Below are positions 37,985 to 48,490 of a stretch of 64,000 bases of DNA, in pieces; position 1 is the stretch's first letter, and the number at the start of each line of letters is the position of its first letter. Position numbers and translations under genes: made by a program. Location of the stretch: NCBI RefSeq assembly GCF_963664555.1, contig NZ_OY761461.1, positions 1,426,001-1,490,000 on the forward strand, read 5' to 3'. Origin of the DNA: Labilibaculum sp. (lineage in GTDB: Bacteria; Bacteroidota; Bacteroidia; Bacteroidales; Marinifilaceae). Below the pieces are notes generated by a model. The model saw only the letters and a program-made list of their open reading frames with translations, was not told where the DNA came from and did no database searches.

Positions 37985-39043
37985 TCACAATTCAATTAAA
38001 TTTCGTTCGAATAAATTGAGAGGTTCGCATCCATCCTTTGTTACCAATAGAGAGTCTTCGATACGCAAGCCACCCCATTCGGGGATATAGATTCCAGGTT
38101 CCATTGTGATCACCATGCCCGATTGAAATGTAAATGATGCATCGTCTCTGATAAAAGGGGGTTCATGTATGTCTAATCCAACTCCATGACCAATTCCCGG
38201 ATAATAATATTCTAAATATTTAGAGGGTATTTGTTTTCGGACCATCTCAGCAATTTCTTTTCCCTCAACTCCGTCTTTTATTGAATTGATGGCTAGTTTG
38301 CCGGCATTATTTATACAATCGTAAATTTCTTTTTGCTGATCGTTTGCTTGTCCCAGAACAAAACTTCGGCTTATATCTGCATGATAGCCATTGTATAAAG
38401 CTCCAAAATCGAACAGGATTAAATCACCATTTCCGACACGTTTTTTACCTGGTTTCCCATGTAACAGGGAAGTTCTTTTTCCTGACAAAACCATTGTTTC
38501 AAAAGAAAGATTATCTGCGCCGCACTTTTTAAGGTTGTATTCAAGTTCAGCAACGATATCAATTTCCATAACTCCTTCTTTTATTGAAGAGAGTGTGTTT
38601 TCAAGTGCCTTATCGGAAATTTGGCTGGCTTTTCTCAGATTTTCAATTTCATCTTTGGATTTTATAATGCGAATCTGTTCTACTAAATTTTGAGTAGGAA
38701 CTTTTTCACCATTAATTTCAGAATATTCCTGAAATGTGATATGATTGCTTTCAAACCCAATTCTTTGAATGAATAAGGATTTAATGAGAAAATCATAAGT
38801 TAAAGAATTGTATCTCTTGTCGTTAATCCACTCAAATACAGTTATATCCTTATGGCATTCATTTTTGGCCTGTTCAGTATATCTGGGGTCAGTTATCAGA
38901 TAACAAGATTGATTTGCTATGAGCAAGCGTGATGAATCTCCTGTGAAACCCGATAAATAGGTAACATTTGATTCGGAGGTAACCAGTAAAGCATCAATAT
39001 TCTGTTCTTCTAATAGCCGAAGTGTTTTTTGTATTCTTTCCAT
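37985..39043 (-). CDS. Xaa-Pro peptidase, M24 family
   Basis: A cytosolic metallopeptidase of 352 residues that removes residues N-terminal to proline, as an aminopeptidase or dipeptidase. A creatinase-type N-terminal domain (about 1-125) precedes the pita-bread catalytic domain. The five metal ligands are visible: Asp212 (FDFGALY), Asp223 (HADISRSF), His286 (GIGHGVGLDIHEPP), Glu315 (TMEPGIYIP) and Glu329 (GLRIEDSLLV). There is no signal peptide. It is a single gene on the minus strand lying exactly between two arabinose loci; see the findings for a possible link to proline-rich substrates. Such genes are also common housekeeping genes. Confidence 0.92.
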   Translation of the reverse strand: MERIQKTLRLLEEQNIDALLVTSESNVTYLSGFTGDSSRLLIANQSCYLITDPRYTEQAKNECHKDITVFEWINDKRYNSLTYDFLIKSLFIQRIGFESNHITFQEYSEINGEKVPTQNLVEQIRIIKSKDEIENLRKASQISDKALENTLSSIKEGVMEIDIVAELEYNLKKCGADNLSFETMVLSGKRTSLLHGKPGKKRVGNGDLILFDFGALYNGYHADISRSFVLGQANDQQKEIYDCINNAGKLAINSIKDGVEGKEIAEMVRKQIPSKYLEYYYPGIGHGVGLDIHEPPFIRDDASFTFQSGMVITMEPGIYIPEWGGLRIEDSLLVTKDGCEPLNLFERNLIEL

Positions 39044-39313
39044 GTTTATATTTTCAAATAAGCTTGATTAGATTCTATGTAAAGTAAATAAAAATTCAAA
39101 TTCACAACTACAACAAATGTGTACCAAACTTATATAGGTGTTTTATTTCCCGCTGTAGAAAGAATATATCTATATTAGAAACAGAGGGTAAAAGATTCAG
39201 GAAAGTTACGATGTTTTAAAACGTATTTAGTACCTTTAAATTCTGATTTAAAGTCTTGTGTTTAAGTAGTTATGTGGGGTGTTAGGGCTTTTATTAAAAT
39301 AATATTTATTTGT

Positions 39314-42300
39314 ATGAATAGAATGATTTTAATTGTTTTTGCTTTCGTTTGCTCAACTTTGGGAAATTTAGCTCAAGCGGATAATGATTTCTTAAAATTT
39401 GTTCATTATACAAATGTGGATGGATTGCCATCATCATATGTGAAGAGTATAACACAAGATCAGGATGGTTTTATCTGGGCGGCAACAAGAAGTTCTGTAT
39501 GTCGGTTTGATGGAAATAAATTTGAGAATTTCCAATGTGTTGATGATGGTAAGTATTCCGATATACAGAGTGATAAAGTTTTTGTATTGTGTGATACAAT
39601 TTTAGTGTGTAGAACAATTAAAGGAAAGTTTTATCAATTTGATTTTAACAATGAATATTTTAAGTCCTATGAACCATTAAATGAAATAAAGGGGCTGGAG
39701 ATTATTGTTCCAACTGAAGGAGGTGCATGGTTATGTGTTCAGCAGCAATTAAAATATTTTGACGGTGAAAGAGGTCAATGTATAAATCTGGAAGATAAAA
39801 TTAAATTTGCGGTCTTACCTAAGGATACGAAAATTGTTGATGTTAGGGAAAAAAACAATAAAATTGTTGCTTTAACAGAGAATTCGATCATATATGTTAT
39901 TGATCTGGATAAGAGATTTGTGAAGGGGATAGACTTGCCCCCAGAGGCGAAAGGAGAATCCTTTTTGGGATTTTTTTTAGATAGCAGCAATAAGATCTGG
40001 CTGGCAACCTCTAATACCGGTATTTGCCGGATTAATATTGAGAATGGGCAGTACATTCATTTTTCAGAAGAACAAAAAGGTTCGCGCCATATATTGCACA
40101 ATATGGTGCATTGTTTGGCTGAAGATTCTATTGGAAGGGTTTGGATGGGGACCGAAAACGGATTGTGTGTATGGTCACCAGCCACAGAGAAATTTATCTA
40201 TCAACAATTTGATTTGACCAATCCTGATGGAATCAATACCAATCCGATATACAATGCTTTTAAGGACAGTAGTGGAAATATTTGGTTTGGATCCTATTTT
40301 GGGGGGATAAATTTATGGTGTTCTAATTCAAGGTTTTTTAAGAAATGGAAGGCCGGAACCGGTAAAAGAGATTTATCAGGTAATGTAGTTAGTTGTTTGG
40401 TTGAAGATCAGAAAGGAGATTTGTGGATTGGTCTTGAAGATATGGGGCTGAATAAAATGAATATTTCAACTGGAGAGATAACGGAATTCCAAAGTTGTGC
40501 AGAAGGAAATGGCTTGAATTTTAATAATCTGCATTGTCTGATTTTTGAATCCCCCGAAAGATTATGGATTGGAACCTATACCCATGGGATTAATATTTTA
40601 AATACTAAAACAGGTCGGTTTGAATACATAACAACAAAAAATCACCCATTATTACCCTCCGATAATATTTATCATTTTTTGAAAAAGGGAAATCTGATCT
40701 ATATCTCAACAAGCAGTGGTATTGCTGTTTTTAATACAATAAGCAAGTCGATATCTCCTTTTTTTAAGGATATACTTGAAGGGGTACAAATCGAATATAT
40801 GTGTGATGCCGGTGAATACATCTGGCTTTCATCATTTACGGGTGTGTATCGTTACAAGGTGCAGGACCAAACGCTGTCAAAGTTTGATAAGATTCCTTTT
40901 ATGAAAGGAATAAATTTTGTGAAAATAGATTCAAAAAGACGGGTTTGGATTGGCGATTCTTATGAGGCACTTTGTTATTACTATGAAGCGAATGATAAAG
41001 TGGTTCGATTCAATAAAGATAACGGGTTTCCTGTTTCGTGGATTTTTGGTTTGGAAGAAGAAGAAAATGGTGATTTTTGGGCCAGTAGTGATAAGGGCTT
41101 GGTTAAATTTAATCCTGAAACAAAGAAATATATTTTATTTGATCTTGATTCAGGCATCCCTTTTGAACAATTCAATTACAGAGCTTCGTATAAGGATAGT
41201 CGGGGAAATATATATTTTGGTGGAAATAATGGGATGGTTTCATTTTATGAATCGGGAGAAGAAGTTAAATCTAAACCTCTGGATGTAGTGTTTACCGAAA
41301 TGCAGCTATTCAATAAGGTTGTGGTTCCTGGTGTTAATTCACCACTTAAAAAATCACTGAACAGATCATCTGAAATCAACTTAAAATATAAAGAAAATGT
41401 TTTTACGATAGGTTATACTGCACTAAACTATGAAAATCAAGGTAAGTGTCAGTATGCTTATTACCTTGAGAATTTCGATAAATCATGGAATTACGTTGGA
41501 AATAGGGGGTTTGCTACCTATACCAATCTTAGTCCGGGAAATTATACTCTTCATGTTAAGGCTTCTACCGATAAATCGGAATGGGGCGATCATCAACGAT
41601 CAATTAATATTCATATTAAACCGCCATTTTATCTGTCGATATGGGGTTATCTAATTTACTTTTTTATTGTTTGTCTCATATTTATAGGTATTTATCTTGT
41701 TGGTTCGCGAATTCAAAAATCTAAGGCTATTGCTAATTTAGAAAGACGCGAGAAAGAATATGCTGTGGAATTGAATCAGGCAAAACTTGAATTTTTTACA
41801 AATATTTCACATGAATTCAGAACTCCTTTATCACTAATTATTGGTCCTCTTTCAAATATGATTGAAAATGAGAATATTAGTTTTTCGGTAAAACAGAAAT
41901 TTATAGGAATTGAAAAAAATGTAAAAAGATTATTGCGGCTTGTAAATGAACTGCTTGATTTTAGAAAGGTAGAGCGGGGAAAAGAAACATTGCAGGTTAG
42001 CAAAAACAGTATTAATACTCTTTTACAAGATTTGAAGGAATCATTTTCGACTACAGCTGAAATGAAAGGTGTTGATCTTATCCTTGAGACAGAAGGTTCT
42101 GATTCTGAAGTGTGGTTTGATTATTCTAAAATGGAAAAGGTGCTTGTTAATTTATTATCCAATGCTTTCAACTTTACAGACAAGGGCGATTCAATCAGAC
42201 TGACCGGAAAAGTACAAAACGAAATTTGTTTAGATAAAGAATTGAAACAGACTCTTGTTTTGTCGGTTCTGGATACGGGACATGGGATAGAATCCGATAA

Positions 42301-43351
42301 GCTGGATAAAATTTTTGACAGGTATTTCCAAGCAGAAGATAAAGACAAAGTTTATTCGGGATCTGGAATTGGCCTGGCATTTGTAAAGGGATTGGTCAAT
42401 CTTCATAAAGGAAGCATAGTTGTAGAAAGTAAACTTCAGGAGGGAACTAAATTTACAATTTCATTACCCGTATCCAAGTCGGATTACTCTGATGATGAAT
42501 TGACAGACTGTTGTGGCAGGAAAAGTATTCTTGAGGATATTGAAATGGAAAAAGATCATAAGAGCTATGCTTTGGCAGATAAATCGGAACAAATAAAAAA
42601 TTCGCCGTCCATTTTGGTCATTGATGATAACCTGGAATTACTTGAATTTATTCGTGAAAGTCTTCAGGAAGAGTATAATGTAACAACGGCTTCAAGAGGT
42701 GAAGAGGGGTTGGCCCGAATTGCTGAATGTTCTCCCGAACTTATTATTAGTGATGTTATGATGCCCGGAATTGACGGTTTGGAGCTAACGAAAAGGATAA
42801 AAACAAATATTGAAACATCGCATATTCCTGTTATTCTTTTAACAGCAAAAGGAGGAACGAATAATGAATACATCGGCCTAAAAACAGGGGCCGATTTATT
42901 TATTGAGAAACCTTTTTACCCACAGATATTAAGTCAGAATATTTGTAATATCCTAAATACCAGAAGGAATGTTATTGAGCGATTTAAGAAAGATGCTTTT
43001 ATTGCACCTGCTGACATAACACATTCTGAATCGGATCGTGAGTTTGTTCAGAGTCTCACATCTCTTATTATTGAAAATTTGGATCAATCATCAATGGATG
43101 TTTCTTTTATCACAAAGAAAATGGGGATTAGCAGATCTCTTTTGCATATTAAATTGAAAAGAATAACGGATTGTTCGGCAACTGAATTTGTTCGTACTGT
43201 CCGGTTAAGAGAGGCTGTGAAATTAATTTCTGATGGGAAATGTAATATCTCCGAGGCAGCTTATCGAACAGGATTTTCCAATCCAGCCTATTTTAGCCGG
43301 AGATTTAAAGAATTTTTCGGGAAATCTCCACGTGATTATTTTGAGATTTAG
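39314..43351 (+). CDS. Second hybrid two-component system regulator (HTCS)
   Basis: Same architecture as the regulator at 25150: signal peptide (MNRMILIVFAFVCSTLGNLAQA), beta-propeller repeats (about 30-640), YYY-type domain (about 680-760), membrane helix at about 773-800, HisKA with phospho-His near 832 (NISHEFRTPLSL), HATPase (DTGHGI, GIGLAFVKG), receiver with phospho-Asp near 1147 (IISDVMMPG) and C-terminal AraC HTH (about 1238-1345). I chose the ATG at 39314, since the longer frame from 39272 adds 14 residues before the signal peptide. The propeller repeats differ from the first HTCS, so a different ligand is expected. It is the first gene of the second locus, codirectional with susC 358 nt downstream. 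Confidence 0.94.
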   Translation: MNRMILIVFAFVCSTLGNLAQADNDFLKFVHYTNVDGLPSSYVKSITQDQDGFIWAATRSSVCRFDGNKFENFQCVDDGKYSDIQSDKVFVLCDTILVCRTIKGKFYQFDFNNEYFKSYEPLNEIKGLEIIVPTEGGAWLCVQQQLKYFDGERGQCINLEDKIKFAVLPKDTKIVDVREKNNKIVALTENSIIYVIDLDKRFVKGIDLPPEAKGESFLGFFLDSSNKIWLATSNTGICRINIENGQYIHFSEEQKGSRHILHNMVHCLAEDSIGRVWMGTENGLCVWSPATEKFIYQQFDLTNPDGINTNPIYNAFKDSSGNIWFGSYFGGINLWCSNSRFFKKWKAGTGKRDLSGNVVSCLVEDQKGDLWIGLEDMGLNKMNISTGEITEFQSCAEGNGLNFNNLHCLIFESPERLWIGTYTHGINILNTKTGRFEYITTKNHPLLPSDNIYHFLKKGNLIYISTSSGIAVFNTISKSISPFFKDILEGVQIEYMCDAGEYIWLSSFTGVYRYKVQDQTLSKFDKIPFMKGINFVKIDSKRRVWIGDSYEALCYYYEANDKVVRFNKDNGFPVSWIFGLEEEENGDFWASSDKGLVKFNPETKKYILFDLDSGIPFEQFNYRASYKDSRGNIYFGGNNGMVSFYESGEEVKSKPLDVVFTEMQLFNKVVVPGVNSPLKKSLNRSSEINLKYKENVFTIGYTALNYENQGKCQYAYYLENFDKSWNYVGNRGFATYTNLSPGNYTLHVKASTDKSEWGDHQRSINIHIKPPFYLSIWGYLIYFFIVCLIFIGIYLVGSRIQKSKAIANLERREKEYAVELNQAKLEFFTNISHEFRTPLSLIIGPLSNMIENENISFSVKQKFIGIEKNVKRLLRLVNELLDFRKVERGKETLQVSKNSINTLLQDLKESFSTTAEMKGVDLILETEGSDSEVWFDYSKMEKVLVNLLSNAFNFTDKGDSIRLTGKVQNEICLDKELKQTLVLSVLDTGHGIESDKLDKIFDRYFQAEDKDKVYSGSGIGLAFVKGLVNLHKGSIVVESKLQEGTKFTISLPVSKSDYSDDELTDCCGRKSILEDIEMEKDHKSYALADKSEQIKNSPSILVIDDNLELLEFIRESLQEEYNVTTASRGEEGLARIAECSPELIISDVMMPGIDGLELTKRIKTNIETSHIPVILLTAKGGTNNEYIGLKTGADLFIEKPFYPQILSQNICNILNTRRNVIERFKKDAFIAPADITHSESDREFVQSLTSLIIENLDQSSMDVSFITKKMGISRSLLHIKLKRITDCSATEFVRTVRLREAVKLISDGKCNISEAAYRTGFSNPAYFSRRFKEFFGKSPRDYFEI

Positions 43352-43612
43352 TTTTCATTTTCCTTATTTTTTGACAAGAGACTTCCTGTATTATTAAAAT
43401 TCTGAGTTTTTATTATTGATTTTTTTCTCAATTGAAGTTTGAACTGCATAATTTCGTTTTTTTTCGGAATCGATTTCAATGAATTTTCATCTTTTGTCTT
43501 TGTCAGACATTTATCTTCCATTTATAATATCTCGAAAGCCATAGTTTTATTGGTCAATAAATTGATATTCAGCAGTGTTTGTTGTTGTATTACTTTCGGT
43601 TACACATTTGTA

Positions 43613-43640
43613 TATGTTATTTCAACATACGTGCATGCAC
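43613..43640. promoter_or_regulatory. Palindromes upstream of the second susC
   Basis: TATGTT-N5-AACATA at 43613-43629 is followed at once by the perfect 10-bp palindrome GTGCATGCAC at 43631-43640, 70 nt before susC. It could be a target of the HTCS HTH. The rest of the gap 43352-43709 is AT-rich with no gene and no clear terminator. Confidence 0.35.
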
Positions 43641-43709
43641 TTTTGTCATTGTAAATACATCTTTGAAATATCAAAATGATCCTAAATCTATTTATAAAAT
43701 TAGAAACGT

Positions 43710-46700
43710 ATGAGAAAAAAACTAGAACAAAAGAGTAGAAGTAATTTAAAACATTATCAGTTGATGTTTTTATTATTTCTAAGTGTTGTGTTTTGTTCCT
43801 CAACTATTGGCTTAGCCCAGGAAAAAGTTGAAGGAATTGTTTTAGATGAAATAGGTTCTCCTTTACCTGGAGTTACTGTTCTTATTAAAAGTACAACAAT
43901 TGGTACCATTACTAACTCTGAAGGATATTTTAATCTTGATGCAAAAGTGGGTGATATTGTAAGTATATCTTTTATTGGATATAAAACTTATGATATTAAT
44001 GTAGTAAAAGAAATGCCAATGCAAGAAGTACGCTTGGAAGCTGATTTTATTGGTTTGGAAGAGGTTGTGGCAATTGGTTATGGAACCCAGCGAAAAGGAG
44101 ATGTAACTAGTGCTATAACCAGCGTAAAATCAGAAGATTTTATTGTTGGTAAAATTGGTGATGCCGCCGAACTTGTAAAAGGAAAAATTGCCGGTTTGAG
44201 CATTACTAAATCTTCAGGTGATCCGAATGCTACATCAAGCATAATGCTTCGTGGTATTACTACGATTAAAGGTAGTGTTCAACCACTTGTATTGGTTGAT
44301 GGAATTGAGGGATCGTTAACTACGGTAGCACCCGAAAATATTGCTTCAATCGACGTTTTAAAAGATGCATCGGCTGCAGCTATTTATGGAACGCGTGGTG
44401 CCAATGGGGTAATTATTATTAGCACGAAATCGGGTAAACGCGATTCTCAGGCAACTGCGACTTATTCTGCTTATGTCTCATTATCAGAATGGTACAAGAC
44501 TCTCGATTTTATGGACACTAATGATATTATTTATGGTCGCACTAATTTCGAATATGGAGGTTATGACACAGACTGGTTGGAGGCTGTTAGCAGAAAAGCA
44601 GGCTATACGCAAAATCATTCGCTGAGTTTGACAGGTGGTACTAAATCTTCTACATACGCTGCTAGTATTACGTTTTCGGATGAAGAAGGGATCATGCGTA
44701 AGAGTGATAGTAATGACATTAAAGCCCAGCTGGATTTTAGTCAATATGCGATGAATGACATGCTGAAGTTCAATATTAATGTACTTTACACGACTCATAA
44801 GAACACAAATAATAACAATAATTACGTGTATCGTCAGGCTTTGATACGTAATCCTTCCTCACCTGTTTACAATGAAGATGGCACTTATTTTGAAGAATTT
44901 AGTCGTTTTCAATATTTTAATCCGGTTGCCATTCAAAATGAAATGATTGGAGATACCCGTACTAAATATGCGCGTGTAACCGGTAATATCACTTTTGAGC
45001 CGATTAAAGGCTGGAAAACCAATTTGATGTTGTCAAAAAAAGAAAGAGAAACAACTGGTGAAACATACTACACCAGCCAGTATTATACTCAGGCTACAGG
45101 TGGTATAAAAGGTTCTGCTTCAAAATCATCAGGTAATGATGTTAGTGATAATCTGGAACTTACTACCGGCTACGATTTTTCAATTGAAAAGAGTCGTATA
45201 AGTGCAATTGTGGGTTATAGCTATTTATATAACGTTCACGATGGATTTAGCGCATCAAACTCTAATTTTCCTTCAGAATCTTATTTGTATAATAATTTAG
45301 GACAAGGTACTTATCTGTCAGATGAAGATCATGTGGCAGGCATGTCTTCTGATAAGAATGACAATAAATTAGTTGGTTTTTTCGGACGTGCAACTTATGG
45401 TTATGACAATCGTTTTAATGCAATGGTAAGTTTTCGTCGTGAAGGTTCGTCAAAATTTGGTGAAAATAATAAATGGGGTAATTTCCCGGCAGCATCATTA
45501 GGATGGACAATTAGTAACGAAAATTTCATGGAATCCGTTTGGTGGTTAACTAATTTAAAACTACGCACGGGTTATGGAGTAACAGGTGTTATTCCAAATG
45601 AATCTTACATGTCTCTTACCACATTTGACTATGACGCATATGGTAAACATTTAAGTATAGATGGTAAGTGGACACCTTCATTGAAAGTAGCTCAAAATCC
45701 GAATCCCGATCTTAAATGGGAAAAAACCAGCGAATGGAATATAGGTTTAGACTGGGCTGTTCTTGATTCACGATTGAGTGGAGCTATTGATGTGTACACA
45801 AAGAAAACGGTTGATTTACTTTATGATTACGCTGTTCCTGTGCCTCCTAATATGTATGATAATACTACAGCTAACGTTGGTCAAATGCGTAATAATGGTA
45901 TTGAGGTAATGGTGAATGCGATTCCTGTTAAGACAAGCGAATTTGAATGGAATTCCACCCTAACTCTTTCTCATAATGAGAATAAGCTCTTGAGTTTATC
46001 AAATGATTTGTACGAAACTGATAATTTTTCTGAAGTTGGAGGGGTTGGTGATCCAATTTCTGTAGCAACTCATGCAATGGAGATAGGTCATCGTCTGGGT
46101 GATTTCTGGGGATTAAGATCTGTTGGAGTAAGTAAGGACGGTGTTGTGCTGGTTCAAGTGAAGAATGATGATGACACTTGGAGTGTTAAGGAATTTGACA
46201 CCAAATACAACGAAGAAAAAAACCGTCAGCGTTTGGGAAATGGTCTACCGCAAATTTATGCCGGATGGAGCAATACTTTCCGTTACAAAGGTTTCGACCT
46301 TAATCTTCAGTTTACCGGTCAGTTTGGATATCAGATTCTGAATTCTCAGCGTAGTTTTTATGAAAATAACTCTATAGCCTACAATCGTTTAAAGTCGGCG
46401 GCCAATTTGTATGGTGCAGTTGATGCTGCCGGTGTAGCGGTTATTAATCCCGAAACAGGTAGTCAGTTGCAGGTAGGCTTGGCCAATTCTATGTCGCAAG
46501 GTGTATGGAGCGATCATATTGAAAATGGTGATTTTGTAAAACTATCTAATGTAACTTTGGGTTATACCATTCCTCTTTCAGCTAAAGCGAAAAGTTATGT
46601 GAATGACTTCCGTGTTTATGTGTCGGGTCAAAACCTTTTCTGTATCACAGGTTATTCCGGTCTGGATCCGGAAGTTGATAACAATTTCTTAGCTCCAGGT

Positions 46701-46766
46701 ATTGATGGTCGTGATAAGTATCCTACTGTACGTTCATACACAATTGGACTTTCTGTTAACTTTTAA
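43710..46766 (+). CDS. susC: SusC/RagA-type TonB-dependent transporter of the second locus
   Basis: An outer-membrane importer of 1018 residues. A long signal region ends near residue 36 (STIGLAQ), then a carboxypeptidase-regulatory-like domain (VEGIVLDEIGSPLPGVTVLI), the plug with VVAIGYGTQRKGDVTSAITS, LVLVDGIEGS and AAIYGTRGANGVIIISTKSG, and a barrel ending SYTIGLSVNF. The plug differs from that of the first susC (KGDVTSAI in place of KSDLTGAV) and resembles the partial susC at 62058. It is followed by susD with only 12 nt between stop and ATG. Substrate is inferred from neighbours to be a beta-L-arabinofuranose-containing oligosaccharide. Confidence 0.95.
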   Translation: MRKKLEQKSRSNLKHYQLMFLLFLSVVFCSSTIGLAQEKVEGIVLDEIGSPLPGVTVLIKSTTIGTITNSEGYFNLDAKVGDIVSISFIGYKTYDINVVKEMPMQEVRLEADFIGLEEVVAIGYGTQRKGDVTSAITSVKSEDFIVGKIGDAAELVKGKIAGLSITKSSGDPNATSSIMLRGITTIKGSVQPLVLVDGIEGSLTTVAPENIASIDVLKDASAAAIYGTRGANGVIIISTKSGKRDSQATATYSAYVSLSEWYKTLDFMDTNDIIYGRTNFEYGGYDTDWLEAVSRKAGYTQNHSLSLTGGTKSSTYAASITFSDEEGIMRKSDSNDIKAQLDFSQYAMNDMLKFNINVLYTTHKNTNNNNNYVYRQALIRNPSSPVYNEDGTYFEEFSRFQYFNPVAIQNEMIGDTRTKYARVTGNITFEPIKGWKTNLMLSKKERETTGETYYTSQYYTQATGGIKGSASKSSGNDVSDNLELTTGYDFSIEKSRISAIVGYSYLYNVHDGFSASNSNFPSESYLYNNLGQGTYLSDEDHVAGMSSDKNDNKLVGFFGRATYGYDNRFNAMVSFRREGSSKFGENNKWGNFPAASLGWTISNENFMESVWWLTNLKLRTGYGVTGVIPNESYMSLTTFDYDAYGKHLSIDGKWTPSLKVAQNPNPDLKWEKTSEWNIGLDWAVLDSRLSGAIDVYTKKTVDLLYDYAVPVPPNMYDNTTANVGQMRNNGIEVMVNAIPVKTSEFEWNSTLTLSHNENKLLSLSNDLYETDNFSEVGGVGDPISVATHAMEIGHRLGDFWGLRSVGVSKDGVVLVQVKNDDDTWSVKEFDTKYNEEKNRQRLGNGLPQIYAGWSNTFRYKGFDLNLQFTGQFGYQILNSQRSFYENNSIAYNRLKSAANLYGAVDAAGVAVINPETGSQLQVGLANSMSQGVWSDHIENGDFVKLSNVTLGYTIPLSAKAKSYVNDFRVYVSGQNLFCITGYSGLDPEVDNNFLAPGIDGRDKYPTVRSYTIGLSVNF

Positions 46767-46778
46767 AATTTGAGAATT

Positions 46779-48461
46779 ATGAAACTCATTAAATATATAT
46801 TTATTAGTCTTGCTGTAAGCTCTTTATTGATATCAGGAGCATGCACTGATTTGGACGAAAGTGTTTATGATAAACTTACTGATGAAACTGTTGATGTAAC
46901 CGATTCCGAAGTCGTAGGATCTATGATGGGAGAAGCTTATGCCCAGTTTCGATTTTTGTATTGGGGATGGAATGGCTATTTTGACTTCAATGAGGAGTGC
47001 AGCGATACTTATATGACACCCAAACGTATTGGTGTTGGCTGGGGAGACTTGTATGTTAATATGCACAAACATAGCTGGAATTCGGGTCAGGGACATTCAG
47101 AAGGTTTGTGGCATTATGCCTATGTTGGTATAGGATACGCCAATAAAACTTTGGATGTATTACCGGATACAGGTTCGGAACAGGCACAAATGCGTTTTTT
47201 ACGTGCACTCAACTACTATGTATTACTTGATGCCTTTAGAAATGTACCTTTGGAAACAACTCAGGAATTTGAAGCGGGATATTTGCCGGAGCAGGTTACT
47301 GCTGACGTTATTTACGATTTTTGTGTGAGTGAATTGGAGGCCATTAAGGACGATCTGGGAACAGCCAAAGTACATGGCTATCCAAATAGATATGCAGCTG
47401 ATATGGTATTGGCAAAGTTGTACTTGAATCACAATGTATATTTTGAAACAAATGATGATACATATTATGACAAAGCTCTAACTGAAGTAGAAGATATTAT
47501 CAGTAATGGTGGATATACGCTTGCGACGAACTATCTGGATAATTTTAAAGAGGATATCTCTACTTCACCGGAAGTAATTTTTGCCCTTCCTCTTGATAAG
47601 AAAAATGCGAGTCATAATTATTTAGTTAATAAATGTTTGGTAGGGGCAGGTGCTGCGGCATACGGATTCGATGGTTCTCCTTGGAATGGTAGTTGTGCAG
47701 TTCCTCAATTTATTGAAAGTTACGAAGACGGTGATAATCGTTTGGCTTACACATGGGCTGGTGGTATACAATACCAGGCAACTGAAGATGCATCGGGTAA
47801 CACAATACCTCAATCGGGTGACCCAATTGCTTTCAGCACTGATGATTGGGCTGGTCAGGGCGTTTTGAATTATTCTCAGCAAGTTCACTCTATTGATAAC
47901 CCTGGTGCTTATCAACAAGAAGGTTACCGTTTTGTTAAATATGAAATTGTGGCTGGCGACGGTGGAACCGGGGGCGACGACGTACCTTTTTTCCGTTTGG
48001 CTGATGCAATGTTTATAAAAGCAGAATGTCTGTTGCGTCTTGGACGCGACGAACAAATTGCAGCGGATTTGATTACAGATATACGTACGCGTTCGTTGGA
48101 GTCGGCGGCGAAAGCTACACGTACTATTGCTCAATTAAAAGGAGGTAGTATTTACGATTACGGACATCGCGAATATACCAGCGAAGGTTTTGCTAACTGG
48201 GATACTTATGTAACAACAAGCGAAGGTGGAGCCGACATTGAGTTAGGTGGATTGCTTGATGATCTAGGCTGGGAGTTTGTCGGTGAACATCATCGTCGCC
48301 AGGATCTTATCCGATTCAAGATGGCAGATGGCAGAAATGTCTTTAATGGTAAATCGTGGTTTTGTAAAGATGCGACTGCAGAGACTCACTGGAACTATTT
48401 TCCGATTCCTAAATCGGCTATAGATGCGAATATTTCTCTTATTCAAAATGAAGGATACTAA
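46779..48461 (+). CDS. susD: SusD/RagB-type lipoprotein of the second locus
   Basis: Surface glycan-binding lid for the preceding SusC, 560 residues. I use the ATG at 46779 (MKLIKYIFISLAVSSLLISGAC, lipobox ISGAC); the frame opens at a TTG three codons earlier. The N-terminal part of the mature protein is followed by TPR-like segments (QMRFLRALNYYVLLDAFRN; RLADAMFIKAECLLRLG), and the C terminus shows the HHRRQDLIRFKM ... NYFPIPKSAIDAN pattern of the family. Downstream a stem-loop separates it from the DUF4859-like lipoprotein. Confidence 0.92.
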   Translation: MKLIKYIFISLAVSSLLISGACTDLDESVYDKLTDETVDVTDSEVVGSMMGEAYAQFRFLYWGWNGYFDFNEECSDTYMTPKRIGVGWGDLYVNMHKHSWNSGQGHSEGLWHYAYVGIGYANKTLDVLPDTGSEQAQMRFLRALNYYVLLDAFRNVPLETTQEFEAGYLPEQVTADVIYDFCVSELEAIKDDLGTAKVHGYPNRYAADMVLAKLYLNHNVYFETNDDTYYDKALTEVEDIISNGGYTLATNYLDNFKEDISTSPEVIFALPLDKKNASHNYLVNKCLVGAGAAAYGFDGSPWNGSCAVPQFIESYEDGDNRLAYTWAGGIQYQATEDASGNTIPQSGDPIAFSTDDWAGQGVLNYSQQVHSIDNPGAYQQEGYRFVKYEIVAGDGGTGGDDVPFFRLADAMFIKAECLLRLGRDEQIAADLITDIRTRSLESAAKATRTIAQLKGGSIYDYGHREYTSEGFANWDTYVTTSEGGADIELGGLLDDLGWEFVGEHHRRQDLIRFKMADGRNVFNGKSWFCKDATAETHWNYFPIPKSAIDANISLIQNEGY

Positions 48462-48490
48462 AGTTTTTCGAATAAAGTGATGAATTTAGT

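Noticed and set aside
47622..48134. 170-residue minus-strand open frame inside the second susD
   Set aside because: Antisense to a well-supported SusD gene; Cys/Arg/Thr/Ser-rich without domain features.
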